From an uncultured Clostridia bacterium (GTDB taxonomy: Bacteria > Bacillota > Clostridia > Oscillospirales > Ruminococcaceae), in contig CANCXY010000003.1 of assembly GCA_947381875.1 (NCBI GenBank), forward strand, positions 1 through 50,229: a stretch of DNA of 50,229 bases. The letters run 5' to 3'. The notes under the pieces were generated by a model. The model was given only the letters and a program-made list of their open reading frames with translations, had not been told where the DNA came from and did not search any database. Below, one piece after another: positions 19,553 to 27,568 of the stretch. Both the position numbers and the translations under genes were made by a program. The first letter of the stretch is position 1. Every line of letters starts with the position of its first letter.

Positions 19553-21958
19553 ATGGAAAAGGTAGATGTAGTTGTAACGCGGGAATGCCCGCTCATTTTA
19601 GGCTCCACTGCGTCACCGAATTGCTTCGGGACGATGGAGATTGAGAAAGGGGCCTATGTGGAGATCCGCGCCAATATGGATATCAGCATTGATGTATTAA
19701 AGCGCGCGGAGAATGGCGTACAGACGGACAGGGTGCCGCCGCAGGTGCCTATGCGTCAAAGCCCGCGGTATGATTTCTATATCACAGGCCGTGCGGGCAA
19801 AACAGGCGAAGATGGCCCGGACGGGGCGAACGGGCGTTCCGAGGGCTGCCACGGCAACCCCGGCGAGCCGGGCACCCCCGGCAAAACGGGCCAGGACGCT
19901 CCCAGCCTCACCATCACGATTGGAGATTTGCAGGATTCCTTTTCCCTTGTGAACGTCGGCGGCGAGGGCGGCAGCGGCGGCAATGGCGGCAATGGCGGCG
20001 ACGGGGCGGATTACAACGGCGGCATAGGCGGCAACGGCGGCGATGCAGGCAGCGGCGGCAACGGGGGCAACGGCGGCGACGGCGGCCAGGTGAAGGTCTC
20101 TTATGCCACAAAGAACGGCAGCAAGCTCCGCTGCCAGAACGAGCGGGCAAAAGGCGGCATGGGCGGCCTGCCGGGCCGCGCGGGCAAAGCGGGGGCCCCC
20201 TCAGGGCTGCCGGGAAAAACGGGCAGCAGCGGCGCGTCCGGCCTTTCGGGGCAAATGGGAAATGTAGCGGTGGAAGAACAGCCCGCCCCCACTCTGATGA
20301 CGCAGCTTTGTTCCGGCGGGGCACAGCCCGCGCATTTCCAGGCGGAGGACGCCGCACACAGGGAGGCGCTGTTCGCCCATTTGGGCGGCAGGAAATTCCT
20401 GCAGGAGAAATACCCCGCTGTATACCGCGGGCTGACCGCAGGCTGCGAAACGCTGATGCGCGGCGGCAGCGCGGGAAAAAACCTGTTTGAAGTGAATACG
20501 CCGGGCATCTGCTCGCGCGCAATTACGAAATCCAACGTATCGGACAGCCATGAAGATGACTGGGGCTATCTTGTCAGCGATATCATGGGCAAATTCCCGG
20601 AGGGCATGGCCCTGGTAAGCGTATCCGGCGTGCTGAAGGATGAAAATGGTACGCCGCAGGCTTCCTTTGCGGAGGAATATGAAGCGGACGGCACGGGGTA
20701 TGTCTCCGATACAGCCAACAGCCTCGACGCCTATATGCGGGATATTGCCCAAATGAACGATATGAAATATCACAGCGAGGGCGAATGCTACGCTGTGGAT
20801 CAGGACGGAAAGATCTTTCCCTTCGCCAAACAGGCCAGCTCCAGCATCATGGTGGAGGGGGGAAAATCCATCGTAAAAAAGCTGACGGTTACGGCGCCTG
20901 TCCATACCAACACAGATCAGAAAGAAAAGCTGATTGTGCTGTATGACCGGGAGCCGAACTCGGACGAGAAGGATACGTGGGATTATAAATATCCCGGCAA
21001 CGCGGCCGAGGGCAACAAGGTAAAAACCATGCTGCCATATGCAGGTACCATCACGGTATCCGATAACCATATTATCAAAGGGTACGGCTATGGAGGTTTT
21101 CATCTGAACCTGCTGTATCAGGGCCAGCAGAAGCCAACCGCATCCTATAATTACGAGAATGAGGATGAAGTGGCGGCGTTCTTTAAGTTGTCGGAGGACC
21201 AGAAAACCTGTACCTTTACTTTCCCGGACGACTGGGGGTGCAAGCTGGATCTAAAGGATTACAACGTGTCCTGCACACAGAAGCTTTCTTCCTCTTTCTG
21301 GATCCGCATAGAGAACACGGCGCTGAAAAAGAATCAGATCCTTACAATCGTTATCAATTCCACCACGGATAAAACCAAGCCGATGTTTGAAACCGAGGGA
21401 ACGACTGTATATGTGCCGGAAATTTCCATCCGCTGGGGCTGTTTCCATCAGGATACCTTGATCCGTATGGACGGCGGTGCGCAGATGCCTGTCAGCAAAT
21501 TGGAGAAGGGCATGCGTGTGGCGACGGCAGGGGGCGGCAGCGCGGTGATCCGCGAGGTTTATTCCGGCCCGGAGGCGGAGCTGGTGTGCGTGGAGACGCA
21601 GGACGGAAAGAAAATCCGCGTAACCCCCGGCCACCCCCTCTATACGCCGGACGGGGCGAAGTGCGCAAGGGACCTGCAGCCGGGCGATTTGCTGCTGATG
21701 GAGGAAGGCCCGGCCCAGCCTGTGTGCTTTGCGTTCCTGTGCCCCTATGCGGGCAAGGTTTACAACATAGAGCTGGAGGGCGGCGAGCAGCGCATCTTTG
21801 CGGACGGCTTTGCGGCAGGCGATTTCCTCGCGCAGAACAGCGTAAAGCCGCAGAGTAAGGTGCCGCCTTTGAAGCCGGAGGTGAAGGAAACCGTGGCGCA
21901 GTTGAAGGCCCTGCTTCGGGAGCGGGGAATTATGCGTGATACAACGGCAGCGCGGTAA
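19553..21958 (+). CDS. Collagen-like/glycine-rich protein with C-terminal Hint domain
   Basis: The 801-residue protein starts at ATG 19553 behind GGGAGG, 47 bases after the Rhs stop. There is no signal peptide. Short collagen-type Gly-X-Y runs lie near residues 80-125 and 200-240, flanking a GGNGGNGGDG-type segment (about 135-185). The middle (about 250-625) is unassigned. Residues 630-762 form a Hint domain: Cys630 after WG, LEKGMRVATAGGG, VTPGHPLY (His694), LQPGDLLLM, and the end GDFLAQNS (Asn762). Hint domains act in inteins, hedgehog proteins and bacterial pre-toxins by self-cleavage at Cys1. The penultimate residue is Gln rather than the common His, so N-terminal cleavage may be more likely than splicing. 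Only 39 residues follow it. The operon position suggests a joint function with the Rhs protein. Confidence 0.85.
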   Translation: MEKVDVVVTRECPLILGSTASPNCFGTMEIEKGAYVEIRANMDISIDVLKRAENGVQTDRVPPQVPMRQSPRYDFYITGRAGKTGEDGPDGANGRSEGCHGNPGEPGTPGKTGQDAPSLTITIGDLQDSFSLVNVGGEGGSGGNGGNGGDGADYNGGIGGNGGDAGSGGNGGNGGDGGQVKVSYATKNGSKLRCQNERAKGGMGGLPGRAGKAGAPSGLPGKTGSSGASGLSGQMGNVAVEEQPAPTLMTQLCSGGAQPAHFQAEDAAHREALFAHLGGRKFLQEKYPAVYRGLTAGCETLMRGGSAGKNLFEVNTPGICSRAITKSNVSDSHEDDWGYLVSDIMGKFPEGMALVSVSGVLKDENGTPQASFAEEYEADGTGYVSDTANSLDAYMRDIAQMNDMKYHSEGECYAVDQDGKIFPFAKQASSSIMVEGGKSIVKKLTVTAPVHTNTDQKEKLIVLYDREPNSDEKDTWDYKYPGNAAEGNKVKTMLPYAGTITVSDNHIIKGYGYGGFHLNLLYQGQQKPTASYNYENEDEVAAFFKLSEDQKTCTFTFPDDWGCKLDLKDYNVSCTQKLSSSFWIRIENTALKKNQILTIVINSTTDKTKPMFETEGTTVYVPEISIRWGCFHQDTLIRMDGGAQMPVSKLEKGMRVATAGGGSAVIREVYSGPEAELVCVETQDGKKIRVTPGHPLYTPDGAKCARDLQPGDLLLMEEGPAQPVCFAFLCPYAGKVYNIELEGGEQRIFADGFAAGDFLAQNSVKPQSKVPPLKPEVKETVAQLKALLRERGIMRDTTAAR

Positions 21959-22031
21959 GCCTCTGCGCAGGCTGAATCCAATGATTTCTGCCTGCTTCAA
22001 AATGAAATCTTGAAGCGATGAAAAGTTTCGC

Positions 22032-22077
22032 CGGCCTTTTCAAAGGCCGCAGGATTCCAAAGGGCGGCGCCCTTTGG
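22032..22077. repeat. Two tandem perfect hairpins downstream of the Hint gene
   Basis: CGGCCTTT/AAAGGCCG (22032-22049, loop TC) is followed by CCAAAGGGCG/CGCCCTTTGG (22057-22077, one-base centre). Similar GC-rich palindromes recur at 37953-38002. They may be transcript 3' structures or dispersed palindromic repeats. Confidence 0.6.
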
Positions 22078-22097
22078 GCAGTTCCCACCCCGCTTCA

Positions 22098-22142
22098 AAA
22101 AATGCCGGCCGGCTGACGGAAAATCAGCGGGCCGGTATTTTG
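22098..22142. terminator. Strong bidirectional intrinsic terminator
   Basis: A stem of about 17 pairs with one G-G mismatch joins ATGCCGGCCGGCTGA to TCAGCGGGCCGGTAT, with flanking A and T runs on both sides. It can terminate the Rhs-Hint transcript on the + strand and the AraC transcript on the - strand. The 186 bases from here to the AraC stop show no gene. Confidence 0.85.
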
Positions 22143-22328
22143 TACATAATGACTGTTTTCCTGTGCGCTTTTTGCCTGTTTTATAGTATTACTAAGGACC
22201 CTCTGAATAAATTGCAAAATCAAGCAATCTCGAAAGTACAGTCACACAAAACTTAGAAGCTGTACCAAAAGGCTAAAACCTTTTCAATACAAGAAGATAC
22301 ATGCTGCACAGAAAACAGCACCGGTGCA

Positions 22329-23177
22329 TTACAATGCCTCCCCGTTTGACCGGGGATAGGTGAAATATCGGCTCTGGGCGCTGCGCATCCGGAATTCCAT
22401 CGGTGTGCAGTTTTCTTTTGCCTTAAAAAAGCGGCTGAAGTAATGGATGCTCTGAAAGCCAACCAGCTCCGCAATCTCACTGACGCTGGCATCCGTATTC
22501 ACCAAAAGCTCCCGGGCTTTGAGCAGGCGGATACGGTTGATATAGCGGATGGGTGTGGTGCCATACAGCTCCTTAAAAATACTGATGAGCGTTGTTTTGT
22601 TTACGCCCGCCAGCCTGGACAGATCCTCCAGGCAGATGATACGGGAGTAGTTGAAATCAATATACTGCATCAGCGCGGCCACATCCACGCCTTTGAACGT
22701 GTCGACATGCGGCGCTTCCTCCTCCGGTGCCTGTGTGCAGATACCCAAGCATTCGCGCACAATGCGCACCAGCATTTCCAACAAATACCCATTGATGATG
22801 GAATAGTAGTAGGGCTCCCTGTGTGTGCTCTCTGCAAGGATTTTATCAAAAAAGCGCAGGAACCAGCCAAACTGCCGCAAATGGAACATATTGCCTACGC
22901 GCACCAGATCTTCGAATAAGGCGGGGTCGGCCACGGTAAATTTTACATCCAGCATATGGAGCGGTGCGGAATTTTTTTCACCAAGCGGGATGGCGTGCAT
23001 CTGCTGCGGGCAAAGCATGTAGATCTGCTCTTTCTCAATAGGATAGGATGTATCCTCTATATGAAAGCAGCCGTCGCCGCTTAAAATGCCAACCATCTGG
23101 AAATAGTTGTGGCAGTGCAGCTCATTTTCCCAGTTCTGCTGGTACTTGCCGCACCACAAAATGCTGCATTCGTTCAT
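22329..23177 (-). CDS. AraC-family transcriptional regulator with cupin sensor domain
   Basis: The 282-residue protein reads from ATG at 23177, chosen over a longer frame because AGGAGGT lies just upstream. The N-terminal cupin half (HCHNYFQMVGILSGDG, CPQQMHAIPLGE) would sense a ligand. The C-terminal 100 residues hold the double helix-turn-helix of the family: LEDLSRLAGVNKTTLISIFK and VSEIAELVGFQSIHYFSRFF. It is divergent from the dehydrogenase-led operon starting at 23679 and is probably its local regulator, acting on the 500-base region between them. Confidence 0.92.
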   Translation of the reverse strand: MNECSILWCGKYQQNWENELHCHNYFQMVGILSGDGCFHIEDTSYPIEKEQIYMLCPQQMHAIPLGEKNSAPLHMLDVKFTVADPALFEDLVRVGNMFHLRQFGWFLRFFDKILAESTHREPYYYSIINGYLLEMLVRIVRECLGICTQAPEEEAPHVDTFKGVDVAALMQYIDFNYSRIICLEDLSRLAGVNKTTLISIFKELYGTTPIRYINRIRLLKARELLVNTDASVSEIAELVGFQSIHYFSRFFKAKENCTPMEFRMRSAQSRYFTYPRSNGEAL

Positions 23178-23208
23178 TGCACACCTCCTGTTTCTGTGCA
23201 AATACAAT

Positions 23209-23342
23209 ATAGTGAAACCATTTTGAAAACGGGCAAGGCTTTTTGTGCGTCCCCTCCATCCGGGCGGGGAGAAACAGCAGGATTTATTGCTTTTCGCCGC
23301 GCAAAATCGCAAAAATTGATTTCCGTACTGTTTTCCAAACGA
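23209..23342. repeat. Mosaic intergenic repeat, copy in AraC upstream region
   Basis: Three segments recur elsewhere in the window. ATAGTGAAA...TTGAAAACGGGCAAGGCTTTT recurs at 32540-32587. The CAGCAGGATTTATTGC and GCGCAAAATCGCAAAAATTG parts recur inverted at 49111-49162. GCAAAAATTGATTTCCGT...TTCCAAACG recurs at 40292-40329. A short G/C hairpin (CCCCTCC/GGGCGGGG) lies in the centre. Confidence 0.6.
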
Positions 23343-23518
23343 CCGCGGAGACCCGCCCTTTGTGAGGATTCCGCCGGGACGGCCCGACGATAACGCCTGA
23401 ATATATTATACAAAAATCCTCGAAAAAGAAAATTCCCAGAAAAGAAAGCGCTTTTGAATTTGTAAAAATAGTACAAAATTTTTGAAAAATGTGCAAAGAC
23501 TCACGGCGCGATCCCATG

Positions 23519-23524
23519 TATAAT
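23519..23524 (+). promoter_or_regulatory. Candidate -10 element for the dehydrogenase operon
   Basis: A perfect TATAAT lies 155 bases before the start codon at 23679. No good -35 sits 16-18 bases upstream, which fits an activator-dependent promoter next to a divergent AraC gene. A partial palindrome AGAAAGCGCTTTTG about 70 bases upstream resembles a catabolite-repression or LacI-type operator. Confidence 0.4.
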
Positions 23525-23565
23525 GGAACCGTCCCGATTCGCCCGCTGTGACGGGCGGCAGAAAA

Positions 23566-23655
23566 GGGAGTGTCCAACGCGGGGTGTTTTCGTGTATTTC
23601 TCCGCCCTTCGGACGGGAAAATACACGGCAATAGATCCGCGATGTGAACACTCCC
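23566..23655 (+). repeat. 90-bp palindromic repeat element, copy 1
   Basis: The ends are GGGAGTGTCC and the imperfect partner GAACACTCCC. The inner arms GTGTATTTCTCCGCCC and GACGGGAAAATACAC form a long hairpin. The element ends 24 bases before the dehydrogenase start and just before its AAAGGAG ribosome site, so it would be in the mRNA leader. Confidence 0.8.
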
Positions 23656-23678
23656 GCAGAAAAGGAGATGGGGAAACT

Positions 23679-24668
23679 ATGAAGATCGCTATCCTGATGG
23701 ATGCGCCGCTGCGCGCTACATTGATTTCCGAAAAGACGATGGCCCGTCTGCGCACGTGGGGCGAGGTGGCCGTGAATGAGACGGACAAGGCCGAACGGGA
23801 GACGGTGCGTGCCGTACTGGAGGGCGCCGACATCGCTGTTACATCGTGGGGCGTGCCGCAGCTGGACAAGGACCTGCTGGACTGCGCGCCGGGTCTGCGT
23901 CTTGTCGCGCATGCCGCGGGCAGCGTGAAAGGCATTGTCAGCGATGAATTGTACGCGCGCGGCATCCGTGTCGTCAGCAGTGCGCGCATTTTGAGCTATG
24001 GCGTGTCCGAAACAGCGCTGGGACTCACCATCTGCGCGTGCAAAAATGTATTCAATTTTAATGAGAGCATCCGCCAGGGCGGCTGGGTGGAGGATTACAG
24101 CGTCATCACCGAGCTGTTCGATATCACTGTGGGCGTTGTGGGCTGCGGCTTTGCCGGTTCTCATTATATCGAGCTGCTGCAGGCGTTCGGCGTCGATGTC
24201 CTTGCGTATGACCCAATGCTGGACGAGGCCGCGATTGCGAAGATGGGTGCGAAAAAGGTGGATCTGGACACCCTGCTGCGTGAAAGCGATGTCATTTCCC
24301 TGCATGCGCCCGCGCTGGATTCCACGCGCCATATGATCGACGCGCGTGCGCTTTCCCTGATGAAGGACAAGGCCATCCTGATCAACACCGCGCGCGGCGC
24401 GCTGGTGGACGAGGCCGCGTTGGCACAGGCACTGCGCGGCGGCAAGCTGAAATACGCCTGCCTTGACGTAACGGACCCGGAACCGCCCGCGGCGGACAAC
24501 CCGCTGCGCGGCATCCCGAACTGTATCATGACGCCGCACCTGGCGGGCCTTGCCAACAATGGCAAACGCAAGATCGGCGCGCATGTGGCGGACGAGATCG
24601 ACCGTTTTCTAACGGGCGCGCCGCTCGTGTCCGAAATTACGCAGGCCATGCTGGCCACCATCGCGTAA
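23679..24668 (+). CDS. D-isomer-specific 2-hydroxyacid dehydrogenase
   Basis: The 329-residue NAD(P)-dependent enzyme starts at ATG 23679 behind AAAGGAG. The nucleotide-binding fingerprint VGVVGCGFAGSHY lies near residue 153. The catalytic set is complete: Arg239 (NTARGALVDE), Glu268 (DVTDPEPP) and His287 (MTPHLAG). The family interconverts 2-ketoacids and D-2-hydroxyacids. Its neighbours are an enolase-superfamily protein 5 bases downstream, a GH13 enzyme and a Gfo/Idh oxidoreductase, so the substrate is probably a sugar-derived acid. It is the first gene of this operon. Confidence 0.93.
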   Translation: MKIAILMDAPLRATLISEKTMARLRTWGEVAVNETDKAERETVRAVLEGADIAVTSWGVPQLDKDLLDCAPGLRLVAHAAGSVKGIVSDELYARGIRVVSSARILSYGVSETALGLTICACKNVFNFNESIRQGGWVEDYSVITELFDITVGVVGCGFAGSHYIELLQAFGVDVLAYDPMLDEAAIAKMGAKKVDLDTLLRESDVISLHAPALDSTRHMIDARALSLMKDKAILINTARGALVDEAALAQALRGGKLKYACLDVTDPEPPAADNPLRGIPNCIMTPHLAGLANNGKRKIGAHVADEIDRFLTGAPLVSEITQAMLATIA

Positions 24669-24673
24669 CGGGG

Positions 24674-25996
24674 ATGGATACAATCGTCTCCGCCGAACTG
24701 GGCGTTGTGCGCGAGCCGCTGCGTGCCCCGTTCGGATTCAAGGGCGGTACGCTCAACGAATTATGGCAGGTGTGCGTGCGGCTGACGCTCGACAGCGGCG
24801 AAAGCGGCACAGGGGTAGGTGTGCAGAGTGTATTGTGGTCCGACCCCGCCGTATTCTGTGCGTATGATGAGGCGGGCGGCAACGAAAAGATGCTGGATGT
24901 GACGCGGCACGCGCTGGACCTGCTGCGCGGCATGGCATTCACAACGCCGCCCGAAATGCTCGCGGCGCTGGTGCCCGTGCTGATGGAAGCTGCCAGGCAG
25001 AGGCTGGGCCGCGCGCGGGTTCCGCAGACATTTATCCTGAACGCCCTCGTCGCTGTCGACTTTGCCCTGTGGCAGCTATGGGACGCCAAACACGGCGACG
25101 GCACGTTCGGCGCGCTGGCCGACGCATTCTGCCCGGCGCTGACCGGGCGGGAAACAGCACTGGGAGGTATCCCGCTCATCACCTACCACACGTCGGAAGC
25201 AGAGCTGCGCGGGCTGCTGAAGCGCGGCGCGTTCCTTTTGAAAATCAAGATCGGCTCGGACCCGGAGCGGAACGGCGACCCCGCCGCCATGCTGTCATGG
25301 GACATCCAGCGCCTGCGCGATGTCCATGCCGCCGCTTCCGGCTATGCTACGCCGTATACGGACTGCGGCCGGCCCGTATATTACCTGGACGCGAACGGGC
25401 GTTATCCTGGCCGCGACTGGCTGTTGCGTCTGCTGGACACCGCCGACCATATGGGCGCGCTGGAGCGCATTCTCCTGTTAGAGGAACCGTTCCCGGAGGA
25501 CGCACCCGCGCCCGTGTGGGACGTGCCTGTGCGCGTCGCGGGGGATGAGAGCGCGCACAGCGCGGCGGATGTGGCGCGGCTGACAGGGGAATACGGCTAT
25601 TCGGCCATTGCCTGCAAGCCAATCGCAAAAACGCTGTCCGTCACACTGGATATGGTCCGCGCGGCACAGGAACATGGTGCGGCGTGCTTCTGCGCCGATC
25701 TGACGGTGCCGCCCGTCCTGCTCGACTGGAATATGTCACTGGCGGCGCGCCTGCCGCGCATACCGGGCCTGCGCGTGGGCGTCGTGGAGAGCAACGGCCC
25801 GCAGAATTACCCTGACTGGCAGCGCCTTGACGCCTTGTGCGCGGTACCCGGCGCGCCGTGGCGTGTCCTGCACGAGGGTGTATACCGGCTGGACGATACA
25901 TTTTACGGCCAAAGCGGGCTGTTTGCGCCTCTGCCTGCCTATGCGCGCCTGCTGCGACCGGTGGAAGGAAGGGATGGGGCGTGCCGCAATGGGTAA
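24674..25996 (+). CDS. Enolase-superfamily enzyme (muconate-lactonizing/mandelate-racemase group)
   Basis: The 440-residue protein starts at ATG 24674, five bases after the dehydrogenase stop. It has the capping domain (residues 1-130) and a barrel with the LKIKIG double lysine near residue 190, metal ligands in YLDANGRYP (Asp) and LLLEEPFPED (Glu), a third in VAGDESAHS, and a lysine in IACKPIAKT. Lysines on both sides of the active site point to the muconate-lactonizing/epimerase subgroup rather than mandelate racemase, which uses a His-Asp pair. Members abstract a proton next to a carboxylate (dehydration, epimerisation or cycloisomerisation of acids). The adjacent D-hydroxyacid dehydrogenase suggests a sugar-acid substrate. 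Confidence 0.85.
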   Translation: MDTIVSAELGVVREPLRAPFGFKGGTLNELWQVCVRLTLDSGESGTGVGVQSVLWSDPAVFCAYDEAGGNEKMLDVTRHALDLLRGMAFTTPPEMLAALVPVLMEAARQRLGRARVPQTFILNALVAVDFALWQLWDAKHGDGTFGALADAFCPALTGRETALGGIPLITYHTSEAELRGLLKRGAFLLKIKIGSDPERNGDPAAMLSWDIQRLRDVHAAASGYATPYTDCGRPVYYLDANGRYPGRDWLLRLLDTADHMGALERILLLEEPFPEDAPAPVWDVPVRVAGDESAHSAADVARLTGEYGYSAIACKPIAKTLSVTLDMVRAAQEHGAACFCADLTVPPVLLDWNMSLAARLPRIPGLRVGVVESNGPQNYPDWQRLDALCAVPGAPWRVLHEGVYRLDDTFYGQSGLFAPLPAYARLLRPVEGRDGACRNG

Positions 25997-27534
25997 ATGA
26001 TGCGGTCTTCTACGAAATTTATCCCGCGAGCTTCTATGACAAAAACGGCGACGGTATCGGGGACATTCCCGGCGTCATCGAAAAACTGGACTATATCCGG
26101 GGCCTTGGCTGCAACGCCGTTTGGATGAACGCCTGTTTCGATTCCCCGTTCAAGGACGGCGGCTACGACATCCGCGACTACAAAAAGGTCGCGCCGCGCT
26201 ATGGCACCAACGAGGATCTGGTACGCTGCTTTCAGGAGGCGCACCGCCGCGGGATGCACTTCCTGCTCGACCTCGTCCCCTGCCACACATCGGAGGAGCA
26301 TCCGTGGTTCCGGGAGAGCCTGAAGCCCGAACGCAACGAATATTCGGACCGCTATATCTGGACGGACCACTGCTTCGAGCGCCCCGGCCTGCTCCCCTGT
26401 GTCGGAGGGGAGTCCGACCGCAACGGCATTTATGTGATCAGCTTTTTCAAAAGCCAGCCCGCGCTGAACTATGGGTTTCTGAAGCCGGACAAGCCCTGGC
26501 AGCTGCCGATGGACCACCCCGCCTGCCTTGCCACGCGCGAGGCGATGTGGGATGTGATGCGCTACTGGCTCGACCTTGGCTGCGACGGCTTCCGCGTGGA
26601 TATGGCGCGGTGGCTCGTCCACGGCGACGACGAACAATTCAGCGGCGCGGCGTCCATCTGGCGCGGGGTGCGGGCGCGGATGGATCGGGAATATCCCGAA
26701 GCCGCCCTGATGGCGGAGTGGGGCTGTCCCGATCAGGCGCTGAAGGCGGGTTTCCATTTCGACCTCTACCTGCACCGTGACGGGAACGCCTACAGCCGCC
26801 TGATGCGTTCATTTGAAGGCACAATGGAAGGGGAAGTACAAGGGGAGGACCACAGCTATTTCCGTCAAACGGCGGATACGTCCATCGTGCCGTTCCTGAG
26901 CGAGTATCTGCCGCAGTACGAGCGTACAAAGGACGACGGCCTGATCTGCTTTATCACAGGCAACCATGATGTGATGCGTCCGCGCGGGAACCTCTCGCCC
27001 GAAGAATTGAAGCTGGCCTACGCCTTTTTGTTCACCATGCCGGGCGTCCCACAGATCTATTATGGGGATGAGATCGGCATGCGGTACCGGAAAGTGCGTT
27101 CCAAAGAGGGCGGGTACTACCGCACCGGCAGCCGGACGCCCATGCAGTGGGACAGCACCGAGAATCTCGGTTTTTCCTCCGCCGACGCGGAGCGCCTGTA
27201 CCTTCCCGTAGACGACGCGCCGGATGCGCCCACAGTCGCCGCGCAGGAGCGGGACCCCGCTTCCCTGCTGCACACCGTGCGCGCGCTTCTTGCCCTGCGC
27301 CGCCGCGAACCCGCGCTACGGGGAAACGCGCCGTTTGCCGTCCATTTTGCGCGGGAGGGCAGCCGCCTGTTTGTGTACCGCCGTGGCCCGCTGTATGCTG
27401 CCGTCAACCCAGGTACGGATGGGTGCGCGTTTGACGCACCCGGCGCACACGAGGTGTTGTTTGCCATCGGCGCATGCGCCGTGGAAACGGAGCGTGTGCG
27501 GATGGGGCCGCAGTCGTTCGCTGTACTGCGATAA
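25981..27534 (+). CDS. GH13 alpha-amylase-family glycoside hydrolase
   Basis: The 517-residue cytoplasmic protein is assigned to GTG 25981, preceded by GGAAGGAAGGG and overlapping the upstream gene by 16 bases; the fold begins immediately with VNDAVFYEIYPASF. Catalytic residues are Asp207 (GFRVDMAR), Glu246 (LMAEWG) and Asp330 (FITGNHDVMR). Family conserved region I reads DLVPCHTS, with Cys101 where Asn is almost universal. No signal peptide is present. It most resembles the oligo-1,6-glucosidase, trehalose-synthase and sucrose-hydrolase branch, with a C-terminal beta domain. It probably cleaves imported alpha-glucosides or oligosaccharides. Confidence 0.9.
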   Translation: MPQWVNDAVFYEIYPASFYDKNGDGIGDIPGVIEKLDYIRGLGCNAVWMNACFDSPFKDGGYDIRDYKKVAPRYGTNEDLVRCFQEAHRRGMHFLLDLVPCHTSEEHPWFRESLKPERNEYSDRYIWTDHCFERPGLLPCVGGESDRNGIYVISFFKSQPALNYGFLKPDKPWQLPMDHPACLATREAMWDVMRYWLDLGCDGFRVDMARWLVHGDDEQFSGAASIWRGVRARMDREYPEAALMAEWGCPDQALKAGFHFDLYLHRDGNAYSRLMRSFEGTMEGEVQGEDHSYFRQTADTSIVPFLSEYLPQYERTKDDGLICFITGNHDVMRPRGNLSPEELKLAYAFLFTMPGVPQIYYGDEIGMRYRKVRSKEGGYYRTGSRTPMQWDSTENLGFSSADAERLYLPVDDAPDAPTVAAQERDPASLLHTVRALLALRRREPALRGNAPFAVHFAREGSRLFVYRRGPLYAAVNPGTDGCAFDAPGAHEVLFAIGACAVETERVRMGPQSFAVLR

Positions 27535-27568
27535 GCCCATTCCCTCAAATGTAAAAGGAGAGTAACGA

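Noticed and set aside
19950..20100. GC-rich short repeats that could be a CRISPR or minisatellite array
   Set aside because: They encode an in-frame GGNGGNGGDG segment of the Hint protein; there are no spacers and no fixed direct repeat.
22190..22260. AT-rich stretch with GGACCCTCTGAATAAATTG that looks like an IS end
   Set aside because: No matching inverted end, target duplication or transposase was found nearby, so it cannot be assigned to an element from sequence alone.
23440..23460. AGAAAGCGCTTTTG as a definite CcpA (cre) site
   Set aside because: It matches only part of the consensus, so it is noted under the promoter entry but not called as a site.
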